DNA of 44,122 bases from Candidatus Obscuribacter sp. (GTDB lineage Bacteria > Cyanobacteriota > Vampirovibrionia > Obscuribacterales > Obscuribacteraceae), in NCBI GenBank assembly GCA_021772095.1, contig JADYXR010000118.1, positions 1-44,122 on the forward strand. The letters are read 5' to 3'. Below, one piece after another: positions 9,372-16,760 of this stretch. Position 1 is the first letter of the stretch, and each line of letters begins with the position of its first letter. A program made the position numbers and the translations under genes. Under the pieces are notes generated by a model, which saw only the letters and a list, made by a program, of their open reading frames with translations, did no database searches and was not told the DNA's origin.

Positions 9372-9400
9372 TTGACTTTCGTAACGAAGTCGAGTTAGAT
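9372..9400 (+). promoter_or_regulatory. Promoter of the retron transcript
   Basis: TTGACT (9372-9377), a 17-bp spacer and TTAGAT (9395-9400) make a good sigma70-type promoter. Transcription would begin near 9407, about 40 bases before the a1 arm of the noncoding RNA. The spacer holds an imperfect inverted repeat (9374-9391: GACTT-T-CGT / ACG-AAGTC with one bulged T), which could be a repressor operator. Confidence 0.6.
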
Positions 9401-9446
9401 CAACGTGTGAGTTTTGCATGAACTGGGGTAATGCGATTCACAAGTT

Positions 9447-9654
9447 TTGGAGAAACGGGAGTACCCATCTGCTCTGGACCGCTTACGCGGTGTAGGTTGA
9501 TGTTTCGTCAACCAGTTTGGTGTGGTGTCATTCCAGCAGAAATAATTTGCTGCTGGTGGTTCTAAAAGGCAACTTGAAGAATCAATTCGAGGGACTGAGC
9601 GTTAACTAAGCGCATTGATTCCTAGCGGGGCATGGGTACTCTCTGTTTCCCCAA
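9447..9654 (+). ncRNA. Retron msr-msd noncoding RNA
   Basis: About 208 nt ending 20 bases before the reverse transcriptase start. The ends are long complementary arms: a1 9447-9468 and a2 9632-9654. They pair as AGTACCCAT/ATGGGTACT (9 bp), GAAAC/GTTTC (5 bp) and TTGG/CCAA (4 bp) around small mismatches. Behind a1 come two msr-like hairpins: ACCGC-TTAC-GCGGT (9478-9491) and GGTTGA-TGTTTCG-TCAACC (9495-9513). The loop of the second resembles, from memory, the second msr stem-loop of retron Ec86. A third hairpin CCAGCAG/CTGCTGG (9533-9556) and an 8-bp stem GAATCAAT/ATTGATTC (9579-9586 with 9614-9621) would fall in or near the msd. G9471, just 3' of a1, is a candidate branching guanosine, but this is a guess. 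The order msr, msd, RT is the standard one. Confidence 0.82.
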
Positions 9655-9674
9655 TAAAATAAAGAAGTGGTGGC

Positions 9675-10583
9675 ATGTACGATATCAATACACTCGATCA
9701 ACTAGCCGGCGAATTAGCCACCTCGGAGTTCGAGCTGCTGCGTTTCGTATATAGAAGTGGTGAGTTTTACAGTAGGTTCAAGCGGCGTAAGAGCAATGGT
9801 GACTTACGAGTTATCCATGCGCCGACTGAACCTCTGAAAAACCTGCAGAGAAAAATCATTCGTAGATTTCTCGCAAGCATTCCATTGCCTGAGTCGTGCA
9901 CCGGGTTTCGTCCCGGCAAATCGATTCTCAGCAATACGCTGCCCCACTGCGGAAGACGTTTCGTCTTCAATATAGATATCGAAGATTTCTTCGCGTCTAT
10001 CACCTCAGAACGAGTGCTGGGGTTATTTCTCAGGCTCGGGTTTGCATTTCCCGTAGCCTGTGTTTTAACCGAACTGACTACCTTCATGGGGTCTCTTCCA
10101 CAAGGGGCCCCCTCATCTCCGTACTTAGCCAACCTCATATCGCACAGCCTCGATATGGAGATGGTGGAATACTGCAGTACCAAGGGCTGGAACTACACAC
10201 GGTACTGCGACGACATCACCATATCTGGTGACACCATGTTCACGCTCGGCGACATGAAAATGGTGACTGAAATTCTCGACTCCGAGGGCTTCGCCCTCAA
10301 CAACGCGAAAACGCGCTTCCTGCGCCGCAATTCTGCGCAAATTGTTTCAGGACTCGTAGTCAACCGTCGCCCGAATTTGCCACGTGAAAAACGCCGCGTC
10401 ATTCGCGCAATGTTTCACCAGGCGAGTGTCAGCCCCGACAAATTCAAAGGACGGATTCAGGAGCTGGAAAACCATCTCTCCATGCTGACCATGCTCAATC
10501 CACAGACCGAAGAAGTGCTCAAATATCGTGCAGTTTTAAACACTGTTTGCGCTCTGCGAAAAAAGACTTTAGCGACCGTCTGA
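9675..10583 (+). CDS. Retron reverse transcriptase
   Basis: 302 residues, slightly shorter than Ec86 RT (about 320). Motif A is NIDIEDFF with catalytic Asp101, motif B QGAPSSPYLANL (143-154), and motif C YCDD (177-180). Retron-specific marks are present: N-T-L-P-H at 87-91 (the NAxxH region, with Thr for Ala) and VSG at 224-226 (the VTG region) followed by LVVN. The enzyme should prime from the 2'-OH of a guanosine in its own noncoding RNA and make branched msDNA. The RNA lies immediately upstream and both appear to be driven by the promoter at 9372-9400. GTGGTGG precedes the ATG as a weak ribosome site. No toxin or effector domain is fused, and no recognised effector gene follows. The stop codon lies in a 15-base palindrome (10580-10594). 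Confidence 0.93.
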   Translation: MYDINTLDQLAGELATSEFELLRFVYRSGEFYSRFKRRKSNGDLRVIHAPTEPLKNLQRKIIRRFLASIPLPESCTGFRPGKSILSNTLPHCGRRFVFNIDIEDFFASITSERVLGLFLRLGFAFPVACVLTELTTFMGSLPQGAPSSPYLANLISHSLDMEMVEYCSTKGWNYTRYCDDITISGDTMFTLGDMKMVTEILDSEGFALNNAKTRFLRRNSAQIVSGLVVNRRPNLPREKRRVIRAMFHQASVSPDKFKGRIQELENHLSMLTMLNPQTEEVLKYRAVLNTVCALRKKTLATV

Positions 10584-10616
10584 GTCTGACTCAGCCGAAC
10601 CGAACACAACCGCAGA

Positions 10617-10647
10617 GAACCGCGTGATTCACAAGACCACGCGGTTC
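10617..10647 (+). terminator. Hairpin downstream of the retron RT, possible terminator
   Basis: GAACCGCGTG (10617-10626) and CACGCGGTTC (10638-10647) form a perfect 10-bp, G+C-rich stem with an 11-base loop, 34 bases after the RT stop. Only a short, broken T-run follows (GCTGTATTT), so it is either a weak intrinsic terminator or a 3'-end stabiliser. A separate palindrome, CTGAGTC-T-GACTCAG (10580-10594), overlaps the RT stop codon. Confidence 0.5.
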
Positions 10648-10677
10648 GCTGTATTTGGACATAGCGACGCTCAATTC

Positions 10678-10914
10678 GTCAGTGCCGACAATTCGTCAGT
10701 GCCGACGATTCGTCAGTGCGGCCAATTCGTCAGTGCCGACAATTCGTCAGTGCCGACAATTCGTCAGTGCCGACAATTCGTCAGTGCCGACAATTCGTCA
10801 GTGCGGCCAATTCTCAGTGCCGACAATTCGTCAGTGCCGACGATTCGTCAGTGCGGCCAATTCTCAGTGCGGACAATTCGTCAGTGCCGACAATTGGTCA
10901 ATGCCGACGCATTG
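10678..10914. repeat. 17-nt tandem array, about 14 copies
   Basis: Head-to-tail copies of GTCAGTGCCGACAATTC run from 10678. Most are 17 nt; two (from 10814 and 10864) lack the first G and are 16 nt. Variants include CGATTC for CAATTC and GCGGCC for GCCGAC; the last unit is degenerate. Each unit has arms AATTCGTC...GACAATT that can fold into a small hairpin across the unit boundary. The + strand unit contains no stop trinucleotide, so all three + frames stay open, but the period is not a multiple of three. There are no spacers, so this is not a CRISPR. Confidence 0.92.
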
Positions 10915-11052
10915 GAACAACTTGAACTCGGTAACTTCGGAATGCTTGCAAAGCGGCATATCCAAATTCAGAATTTCCCGAAATTTCGGCATATTTTAAT
11001 ATGACCCTTGTCTTCCTACCCTGAGACTTTGCTTTTCTTCGGCCCGTTAGAC

Positions 11053-11298
11053 ACAACCGCTGCGCAATTGACACGCGCGAGCATGCGTTCGAAACAACCG
11101 ATGCGCAACTGGCACGCGCGAGCATGCGTTCGAAACAGCCGATGCGCAATTGGCACGCGCGAGCATGCGTTCGAAACAACCGATGCGCAACTGGCACGCG
11201 CGAGCATGCGTTCGAAACAGCCGATGCGCAACTGGCACGCGCGACCATGCGTTCGAAACAACCGCTGCGCAACCGGGATGGGGAAGCATGCGTTCGAA
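11053..11298. repeat. 41-nt tandem array, six copies
   Basis: Six copies of a 41-nt unit begin at 11053, 11094, 11135, 11176, 11217 and 11258, with a partial seventh. Each holds GCATGCGTTCGAA, TGCGCAA and CACGCGCGA, so the unit is dense in short palindromes (GCATGC, TTCGAA, TGCGCA). The inner copies differ by one or two bases; the first and last have diverged. Neither strand of the unit contains a stop trinucleotide, which leaves all six frames open across it. I see no ribosome site or conserved protein signal and do not call a gene here. Confidence 0.92.
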
Positions 11299-11348
11299 AC
11301 AATCCGGAACTGAAACGGACGGCCGTTCATTCGTTCCATACAAGAGAA

Positions 11349-12320
11349 CTAAATTACGTTGCTGTATTCCATTTGGAATTGAACGTACTGCTTCTTCTCG
11401 ATCAGTCTGGCAATTTCGGCTCTTGTTCCTTTTATAGGAGATAAACAAGAAAGCGCGACGAAGTTGATGAATGTCAGTGGCGTGAATGCCATGACCAGCT
11501 TGGTGACTTCATCTCCGTGGCAGCCGTAGTAGCAGCTCAGAGCGATGTACAGTCCGACGATATTAGTAACTACGAAAATCAAGCAATGCATTACAAGGAA
11601 GATGCGTTCTCTGACAATTGATGCATTCAAGTCTTGCATCTCGGAGATCAACTTAGGAGACGTATCGAACTTGCCTCCATTCACCTGTGCAAATGTTGGA
11701 GCGCCGCCGGTTGGTGGCAGGCAAACGGTGTTGCCGGAGGGATTTGGTTTCCACTCCAGGGGTGTTCCGGAAAACTGGGAAAGTCTATAAGCTTCGAGTA
11801 ATTTCAATTCGTCATAGGACACCGTATTTGGTACCATGACTTGCTGAGGCAACGGTTGCGACATCGACTGCGGAATGTACTGAGGATTTTGTTGCGCGCC
11901 TTGCGGTGGAACAAAGCCTGATGGCACGCCGTTTTGCGAAGGCATTTGAGGTGGAATGAAAGTTGACGGCACACCGTTGGCCATTGGCGGAGGAGTCGGA
12001 ACGAATCCTGATTGCACGCCATTTTGCGACGGATACTGCGGTTGCTGTGGCTGCTGTGGTTGAACGAACCCTGAAGGCACGCCACCCGACATATACGGCT
12101 CTTGCACGTACCCAGATGCGACCGGGTGATACGGATTAGGCATTTGCAGTTTCATGCGGCTGGCAGCCTGTGCAAACGCGGATTCAAGAGGAATAGCAGA
12201 AGGTTGGTAAGGTTGGTTGGACAACTCAGTGAGTGATCCACATTCGCCACAGAATTTGGCGAGTTGCTCGATTGGAGACGAGCAGTTGGTGCAGTGCGTC
12301 AAGTCAGGGTGTCTGGTCAT
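11349..12320 (-). CDS. Zinc-ribbon protein with Pro/Gln repeats and C-terminal membrane segments
   Basis: 323 residues. The N-terminus has a zinc ribbon, CTNCSSPIEQLAKFCGECG (about residues 10-28). The middle (about 70-165) is rich in Pro, Gln, Gly and Val and repeats NGVPSGFVPPQ-like units four to five times, giving a flexible extended linker. The C-terminus has two hydrophobic segments (about 238-260 and 273-293) separated by a short acidic loop, then a charged tail. The architecture suggests a membrane-anchored adaptor with a cytoplasmic zinc ribbon. I do not recognise a named family. A second zinc-ribbon membrane protein lies at 40061-40627, so this layout is a theme in the genome. The gene is convergent with the retron and separated from it by the two tandem arrays. 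Confidence 0.7.
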   Translation of the reverse strand: MTRHPDLTHCTNCSSPIEQLAKFCGECGSLTELSNQPYQPSAIPLESAFAQAASRMKLQMPNPYHPVASGYVQEPYMSGGVPSGFVQPQQPQQPQYPSQNGVQSGFVPTPPPMANGVPSTFIPPQMPSQNGVPSGFVPPQGAQQNPQYIPQSMSQPLPQQVMVPNTVSYDELKLLEAYRLSQFSGTPLEWKPNPSGNTVCLPPTGGAPTFAQVNGGKFDTSPKLISEMQDLNASIVRERIFLVMHCLIFVVTNIVGLYIALSCYYGCHGDEVTKLVMAFTPLTFINFVALSCLSPIKGTRAEIARLIEKKQYVQFQMEYSNVI

Positions 12321-12375
12321 CTACGCGCGTTACCTTAAACAAGTGCTGAAGATATTACCGTTTTTATAAACTCTC

Positions 12376-12425
12376 ATGTGGATAACAGTGGGGTAATCCA
12401 CATCAAGTTTTTGGTCTCCTTGATG
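12376..12425. promoter_or_regulatory. Overlapping inverted repeats upstream of the zinc-ribbon gene
   Basis: ATGTGGAT (12376-12383) pairs with ATCCACAT (12396-12403), and CATCAAG (12401-12407) pairs with CTTGATG (12419-12425). The second stem begins on the last three bases of the first, so the two compete, as in an attenuator. On the + strand the first hairpin is followed closely by TTTTT (12408-12412). It lies 56-105 bases before the start of the minus-strand gene. Confidence 0.4.
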
Positions 12426-12429
12426 GAAC

Positions 12430-12636
12430 ATGAGTCGCCGCACCATCCGCGGGGCAGAAGACTCTTATGAACTCAGGTTTCTACACTACATCCATGTTGC
12501 TAAGCAGGCAACCCAGTTTCCTCTTACTTCGATTGAAAAGTGCTTGGTGTCAAACGCTGGAAAACCAGACCTGGTAAAAGTTTCAAGGCACAATAAAAAA
12601 GACTGCAACAATCTGCAATATATGAGACTCCTGTAA
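12430..12636 (+). CDS. Doubtful small ORF or RNA gene, 68 codons
   Basis: A 68-codon frame starting ATG at 12430 and ending TAA at 12636, four bases before an intrinsic terminator. The translation is mixed, with no signal peptide, membrane segment or known motif, and there is no clear Shine-Dalgarno sequence. The closeness of the stop to the terminator is the only real support. The same stretch could equally be a noncoding RNA of about 200-290 nt that uses that terminator. Confidence 0.25.
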   Translation: MSRRTIRGAEDSYELRFLHYIHVAKQATQFPLTSIEKCLVSNAGKPDLVKVSRHNKKDCNNLQYMRLL

Positions 12637-12639
12637 TCT

Positions 12640-12668
12640 GCGGGTTCTCGACCCGCCGAATTTTTATT
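12640..12668 (+). terminator. Intrinsic terminator
   Basis: GCGGGT (12640-12645), loop TCTCG, ACCCGC (12651-12656), then CGAATTTTTATT. A 6-bp G+C-rich stem followed by a run of five T residues is a standard Rho-independent terminator on the + strand. It closes an otherwise unassigned transcription unit beginning somewhere after 12376. Confidence 0.7.
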
Positions 12669-13078
12669 GATTGCGGCTATATCACAAGGCGGTCATGGCC
12701 AGACTCTAGCTTTCGTGAGACTGCCACGCCCTGAGTAACCCGGCACCATATTCGATACCACGTGACAATTGCACGTTTTGCATCTCCTTGTTCTATATAG
12801 ATTGGTGAAATATTTCAGCCAGCGAAACGCGTTTTCCACCATACCGGTTTAAACGGATTCCTATATATGTGATTTCGAGTTTGCGATTTGCTCGTTCAAG
12901 TCGTTCATTCAAAATAATCTCTCACGGATATTTACAGTGACTTTGATTGCGCGGCAACTCACCGACAGAGCACTCGTACTAACTACACGCAAGCAAGTAC
13001 TGACATCTACGCAACTCGAAACACACATAATCACCAACGGGCATTCTGCCACTGTGTAACCACTGACGGTATCACGAG
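12669..13078. other. Intergenic region with no recognised feature
   Basis: About 410 bases between the + strand terminator and the end of the UbiB-like gene. The sequence is mixed in composition with a few TATA-rich stretches (near 12793 and 12862), but I find no promoter pair with proper spacing, no structured RNA and no plausible gene. Confidence 0.4.
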
Positions 13079-13096
13079 AAAAGATCCAGCTGGATC
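13079..13096 (-). terminator. Short terminator-like palindrome at the end of the UbiB-like gene
   Basis: GATCCAGCTGGATC (13083-13096) is a perfect 14-base palindrome overlapping the stop codon. On the minus strand it is followed at once by TTTT (complement of 13079-13082). The stem is only 5 bp with an AGCT loop, so termination would be weak. Confidence 0.4.
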
Positions 13097-14666
13097 ACTG
13101 ACTGAGGAAACTGCCCGTTATACTCGCCGCTGTTTTAAACAATTTGATTGCCGCATTGCGATTGAAACGCCCATCGGTAAACACTTCTTTGATAAGCGCT
13201 TGACGGATAAACTGATTGTTTTTCATCAACACTTTGTGAGCAAATGGCAAAGCCGCTTCAATGAAGTTGAACTTCGGATTGATAACGAGCGCCACACCTT
13301 CAAGCGTCAGCAACGCGCGCATGACGTACGTAAACTCAGTCGGCAAGCGGAATGGATAGCGGTAGCAAACGTCGGAGAAGTCGAACAACATCTGACGGAA
13401 ACGTACCTTGGTCATACCTTCAGCAAAACGAGTATCAATGATCGGAGCAAGATCTGCGCACAATGCTTCTCTATCCACATCGGCAGTCAGGAAGCCCATT
13501 CCGACAAAGTCATCAATCAGAGCTCGATAGTCTTGTTGTGTTGTGTGCAACAGAGCGTTGATCAAGTGCTGTTTCAGTTCTGGTTCCAATCGCCCAACCA
13601 TGCCGAAATCGAAAACACCGATTCGTCCATCAGGCATGACACGCATGTTGCCCGGGTGAGGATCGGCATGGAAGAAGCCGTCTTCGAGCAACTGACGCAA
13701 ATAGAACAACGCGCCGGTCTTCGTAATATCTTCGCGGCTGATGCCCAATTCATCGAGCGTTTCTACATCAGTAATTCTGTAACCGCCGACGAATTCGATC
13801 GTCAAAACACGGCGACCAGTCAACTTCCAGACGATGCGCGGAATGTAGATCTTTTCCATATTGCGGAAATTGCGTCTGAAGATATCAGCGTTTCTGCCTT
13901 CACGGATGTAGTCAATTTCTTCGAATGTCGTTCTTGCAAACTCTTCGACCACTCCTGGCCAATCGGTATGTCGACAGAGACTGGGATAGTTCATTACTTC
14001 ATCGGCGATGGCGCCGAGAACTTGCACGTCGCGAGCCAGCATTTGACCGAGATTGGGTCTTTGCACTTTCACGACTACATCGCGGCCATCTTTTAGTACA
14101 GCTTTGTAGGCTTGCGCAAGTGAAGCGGCAGCAAGAGGAACAGGATTGAACTCAGCATATAGATCTTCGGGATAAGCACCCAATTCTCTATGAATAATTT
14201 CGCGGGCGATTTCGTGATCGAACGGCGCAACGCTTTCTTGCAGCTTTGCCAGTTCAAGCATTGCCGGCAATGGAACCAGGTCGGCTCTGGTCGACATGGT
14301 TTGACCGATCTTAATGAACGTCGGTCCCAGTTCGTGCAATTTCTCGCAAAGCCAGGCGCCAAGCACGCGATACTCTTCGAATTCAGCTGCGGTCAGGGCC
14401 CGTTCTTCAGTGTCGTCGCCATTGACGCGCGATGCGCGCATGCGTTCGAATTCCTGGGCGTGAAACTTCGAGAAACCACGAACCGCTTTGATGATAATCC
14501 AGACAACCGGAAATACTCGAACCGCTTCTTTCCAGCCCTGCAACGCAGTGATGCGACGAAACACTTTCCATGTCGACACGACTAGCTTCGCGACCGTCAC
14601 ATCTCTGAAAGTCTCGCTTATTGGGTTACGCGCTGATTTATCTGTTTTGCTCAAGTGGAAGACCAT
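13095..14666 (-). CDS. ubiB: ABC1/UbiB (AarF) family atypical kinase
   Basis: 523 residues. Family motifs in order: the KxGQ motif in FIKIGQTMSTR (about residue 120), the Ala-rich nucleotide loop PLAAASLAQAY (about 180), VVVKVQRP with the conserved lysine, EEIDYIREG, FFHADPHPGN (catalytic loop) and VFDFGMVG (metal-binding DFG). Members are ATPases/kinases acting near isoprenoid lipids; UbiB supports ubiquinone synthesis in E. coli and related proteins occur in all cyanobacteria. The exact target here is not known. A hydrophobic segment near residue 50 may touch the membrane; I see no clear C-terminal helix pair. The ATG is preceded by AAGAGAG about nine bases upstream. The gene lies downstream of rph on the same strand, about 100 bases away. 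Confidence 0.9.
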   Translation of the reverse strand: MVFHLSKTDKSARNPISETFRDVTVAKLVVSTWKVFRRITALQGWKEAVRVFPVVWIIIKAVRGFSKFHAQEFERMRASRVNGDDTEERALTAAEFEEYRVLGAWLCEKLHELGPTFIKIGQTMSTRADLVPLPAMLELAKLQESVAPFDHEIAREIIHRELGAYPEDLYAEFNPVPLAAASLAQAYKAVLKDGRDVVVKVQRPNLGQMLARDVQVLGAIADEVMNYPSLCRHTDWPGVVEEFARTTFEEIDYIREGRNADIFRRNFRNMEKIYIPRIVWKLTGRRVLTIEFVGGYRITDVETLDELGISREDITKTGALFYLRQLLEDGFFHADPHPGNMRVMPDGRIGVFDFGMVGRLEPELKQHLINALLHTTQQDYRALIDDFVGMGFLTADVDREALCADLAPIIDTRFAEGMTKVRFRQMLFDFSDVCYRYPFRLPTEFTYVMRALLTLEGVALVINPKFNFIEAALPFAHKVLMKNNQFIRQALIKEVFTDGRFNRNAAIKLFKTAASITGSFLSQ

Positions 14667-14769
14667 GGACTAGCTCTCTTGACCACTAGTGTAATGCGAT
14701 ATTGGTCGTTGTCAGCAGGTTTCAAGATAAATTTATGCTTGGCTTTACACGCCTCAGGCCAGTACTGTC

Positions 14770-15495
14770 TCAATAGGTATGAGTCACTTCATACTGCTTT
14801 GAAATTATTTCCTGAATACCTTTTCCGGCAACGTCGAGAAGCTCTTGAACTTTCGCTGCGCTGTAAGGAACCGTTTCAGCTGTCATCTGCAATTCCAGAA
14901 TCTTTCCTGACTCGGTCAGCACGATATTGCTGTCCATGTCAGCTTGCGAGTCTTCGCTATAGTTAGGATCCAGGAGCAATTGACCTTTGACGCTCGCCAC
15001 GCTGACTGCCGCCATGTGCTCGCTTATAGGCAGTTCATCCCAGATGCCTTGCTTCTGCAGTTTCAACATCGCGTCATATAGCGCGAGGAAACCGCCGCAA
15101 ATACTGGCTACGCGTGTGCCGCCATCGGCCTGGATTACGTCACAATCAATCGTGATCGTTCTTTCGCCCAGCTGCCTTCTGTCAACCACAGCCCGGAAGC
15201 ATCGTCCGATCAATCTCTGGATTTCGTTGGTCCGCCCGGATGGCTGACCACGAGTGACTTCACGTTGCGAGCGCACATGAGTGGAGCCTGGCAACAACGA
15301 ATATTCCGCCGTGATCCAGCCTTCGCCCTTGCCCATCAAAAATGCGGGCACGCGCTCTTCAATTTTTGCAGTGGTAAAAACTTTGGTGTCGCCGAACTCT
15401 ACAAGAACCGATCCATCCGCATTCTTCGTAAAATTTCTCGTGAACTTAATTGGTCTCAGCTGATCCCATTGTCTATTGTCACGGCGCTTGTACAT
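14770..15495 (-). CDS. rph: Ribonuclease PH
   Basis: 241 residues, the normal length. The N-terminal block RRDNRQWDQLRPIKF, FGDTKVFTTAKIEERVPAF, the phosphate-binding RSQREVTRGQPSGRTNEI segment and DCDVIQADGGTR are the signature of RNase PH. It removes 3'-terminal nucleotides from tRNA precursors phosphorolytically, as a hexamer. It sits between the UbiB-like gene and the DUF2993-like gene, all on the minus strand, with gaps of about 100 bases on each side. Only a weak GCGAGA ribosome site precedes the ATG. Confidence 0.95.
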   Translation of the reverse strand: MYKRRDNRQWDQLRPIKFTRNFTKNADGSVLVEFGDTKVFTTAKIEERVPAFLMGKGEGWITAEYSLLPGSTHVRSQREVTRGQPSGRTNEIQRLIGRCFRAVVDRRQLGERTITIDCDVIQADGGTRVASICGGFLALYDAMLKLQKQGIWDELPISEHMAAVSVASVKGQLLLDPNYSEDSQADMDSNIVLTESGKILELQMTAETVPYSAAKVQELLDVAGKGIQEIISKQYEVTHTY

Positions 15496-15602
15496 CAGGT
15501 CTCGCTTTCTAGTTTCAAGCCAGGCATCAGTATATCCGCAATCAAACGAGCCAGTGCGAAGTTTCAGACAATGTATACACTCTGTTGGCCAAGGCTATCA
15601 GT

Positions 15603-16613
15603 TTATTTCGTGCCAAATCTCAGGCGATTGACTTCAGCTGTTCCTTTCAAGAAGAATCCCTTGCCCGGCTTCATCTTAAGTTCGGTAAAACGAAAGTGAA
15701 TATCGTCGGACAAAGCACCGAATTGAGAGAGCTCATTGATCTTCTTAACAAGCCATTGAGAGATCGCCGGCGAGATTTCTTGACCGGAAGTCAACAATTT
15801 ACTATCGGTGACGTGAACCCAACCATCCTTAAGCGCAAGAACGCTGTCAACTTCGATCGGCATAGGCACTCCCATTTCACCGATTCCAACCTTAGCGTCA
15901 AATTTCAAATTGACATGATTGCCTTTGGCCAAAACCAATTGACCATTGGAGACTGTCAAACCAGGCGCCTTGCCGCCGAACAAACCGGCGAGCGCACCGG
16001 CTCTTTTTCCAACTTGCGCAGACAGACGATCGATCGTCGAAGGTGCGTTGATGAATTTGTTCAAACTCTCTTGCGAGATATCAGCTGTGACATCAGCGAC
16101 TGTTGGTTCTACAAACTGCAAAACTTTTTGATTGATCAAAACTCCGGAATCAAAACGCATCGATCCCTGAGTCGTCAGCGTGAAATGATCGACGATGAAA
16201 TCGCGCAAGTGGCCACCGGTTACGTTTAAATCCAATGATTTTAAAACGCCTTCGCGCACATCCAGATCGCGCGCGATCAAATGAAGATGATCCGCGGATC
16301 CATCGAGAAATTGCGCAGCCTCGAGATCGATTTCCAACTTTCCGAATCGACCGCTATTCACATCGACAAAAGTGATCGGTGGCACCACCACTGGAGCCTG
16401 ACCTTGTGGTGCAGCTTGACCACCGAGCATTCTTTTTACAGGATCCGGCAAGTTGATCGTCGGTTGCTCTGCGGCATCCGGTGCGGCAGCGCCTTGCGCG
16501 TCAGCAGCATCGACAGACGCCAGTGATGCACAGGCACCAAATGCGATAGCAAACAAAGCCGTCGTAATATTCGACCGCAGTAAGCACCGCGATCTGTTTT
16601 GATTTAACTTCAT
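15603..16613 (-). CDS. Exported LmeA/DUF2993-like protein
   Basis: 336 residues from the ATG at 16613, chosen because AAGGA lies seven bases upstream and the protein then begins MKLNQNRSR followed by a hydrophobic signal sequence (about residues 13-33, ending near AADA). An upstream in-frame ATG at 16667 lacks these features. After a short Pro/Gln/Ala linker comes a beta-rich domain with GRFGKLEIDLEAAQF, ARDLDVREGVLKSLDLNVTG, and a closing LKGTAEVNRLRF strand. This matches the lipid-binding DUF2993/LmeA layout. LmeA is a periplasmic phospholipid-binding protein of mycobacteria; similar proteins are common in cyanobacteria. The link is by pattern only. Confidence 0.65.
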   Translation of the reverse strand: MKLNQNRSRCLLRSNITTALFAIAFGACASLASVDAADAQGAAAPDAAEQPTINLPDPVKRMLGGQAAPQGQAPVVVPPITFVDVNSGRFGKLEIDLEAAQFLDGSADHLHLIARDLDVREGVLKSLDLNVTGGHLRDFIVDHFTLTTQGSMRFDSGVLINQKVLQFVEPTVADVTADISQESLNKFINAPSTIDRLSAQVGKRAGALAGLFGGKAPGLTVSNGQLVLAKGNHVNLKFDAKVGIGEMGVPMPIEVDSVLALKDGWVHVTDSKLLTSGQEISPAISQWLVKKINELSQFGALSDDIHFRFTELKMKPGKGFFLKGTAEVNRLRFGTK

Positions 16614-16760
16614 ATTGAAATCCTTATTAACCTTGTCGAACCGATCGTTGATTGCGAAACGCATCAAAAACGATATCGAACAAAATCCATTTTATATTCG
16701 AGAGTAACAAAACCAATGCATTGCTCAAAGAGACTTAAAGCCAGATGCAATGTTCCTCAC

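Noticed and set aside
9675..10583. Diversity-generating retroelement or group II intron RT
   Set aside because: No template/variable repeat pair or accessory Avd gene is seen, and no maturase domain is present. The NTLPH and VSG regions and the upstream a1/a2 RNA fit a retron.
10678..11298. CRISPR array
   Set aside because: Units abut with no spacers, are too short or too uniform, and no cas gene is nearby.
12640..12656. tRNA or tmRNA T-arm (GCGGGTTCTCGACCCGC)
   Set aside because: The loop is not a T-loop consensus, no acceptor stem or CCA follows, and a T-run comes next, so it is a terminator.
13200..14096. 298-codon + strand ORF opposite the UbiB-like gene
   Set aside because: The minus strand encodes all UbiB motifs; the opposite frame shows no domain.
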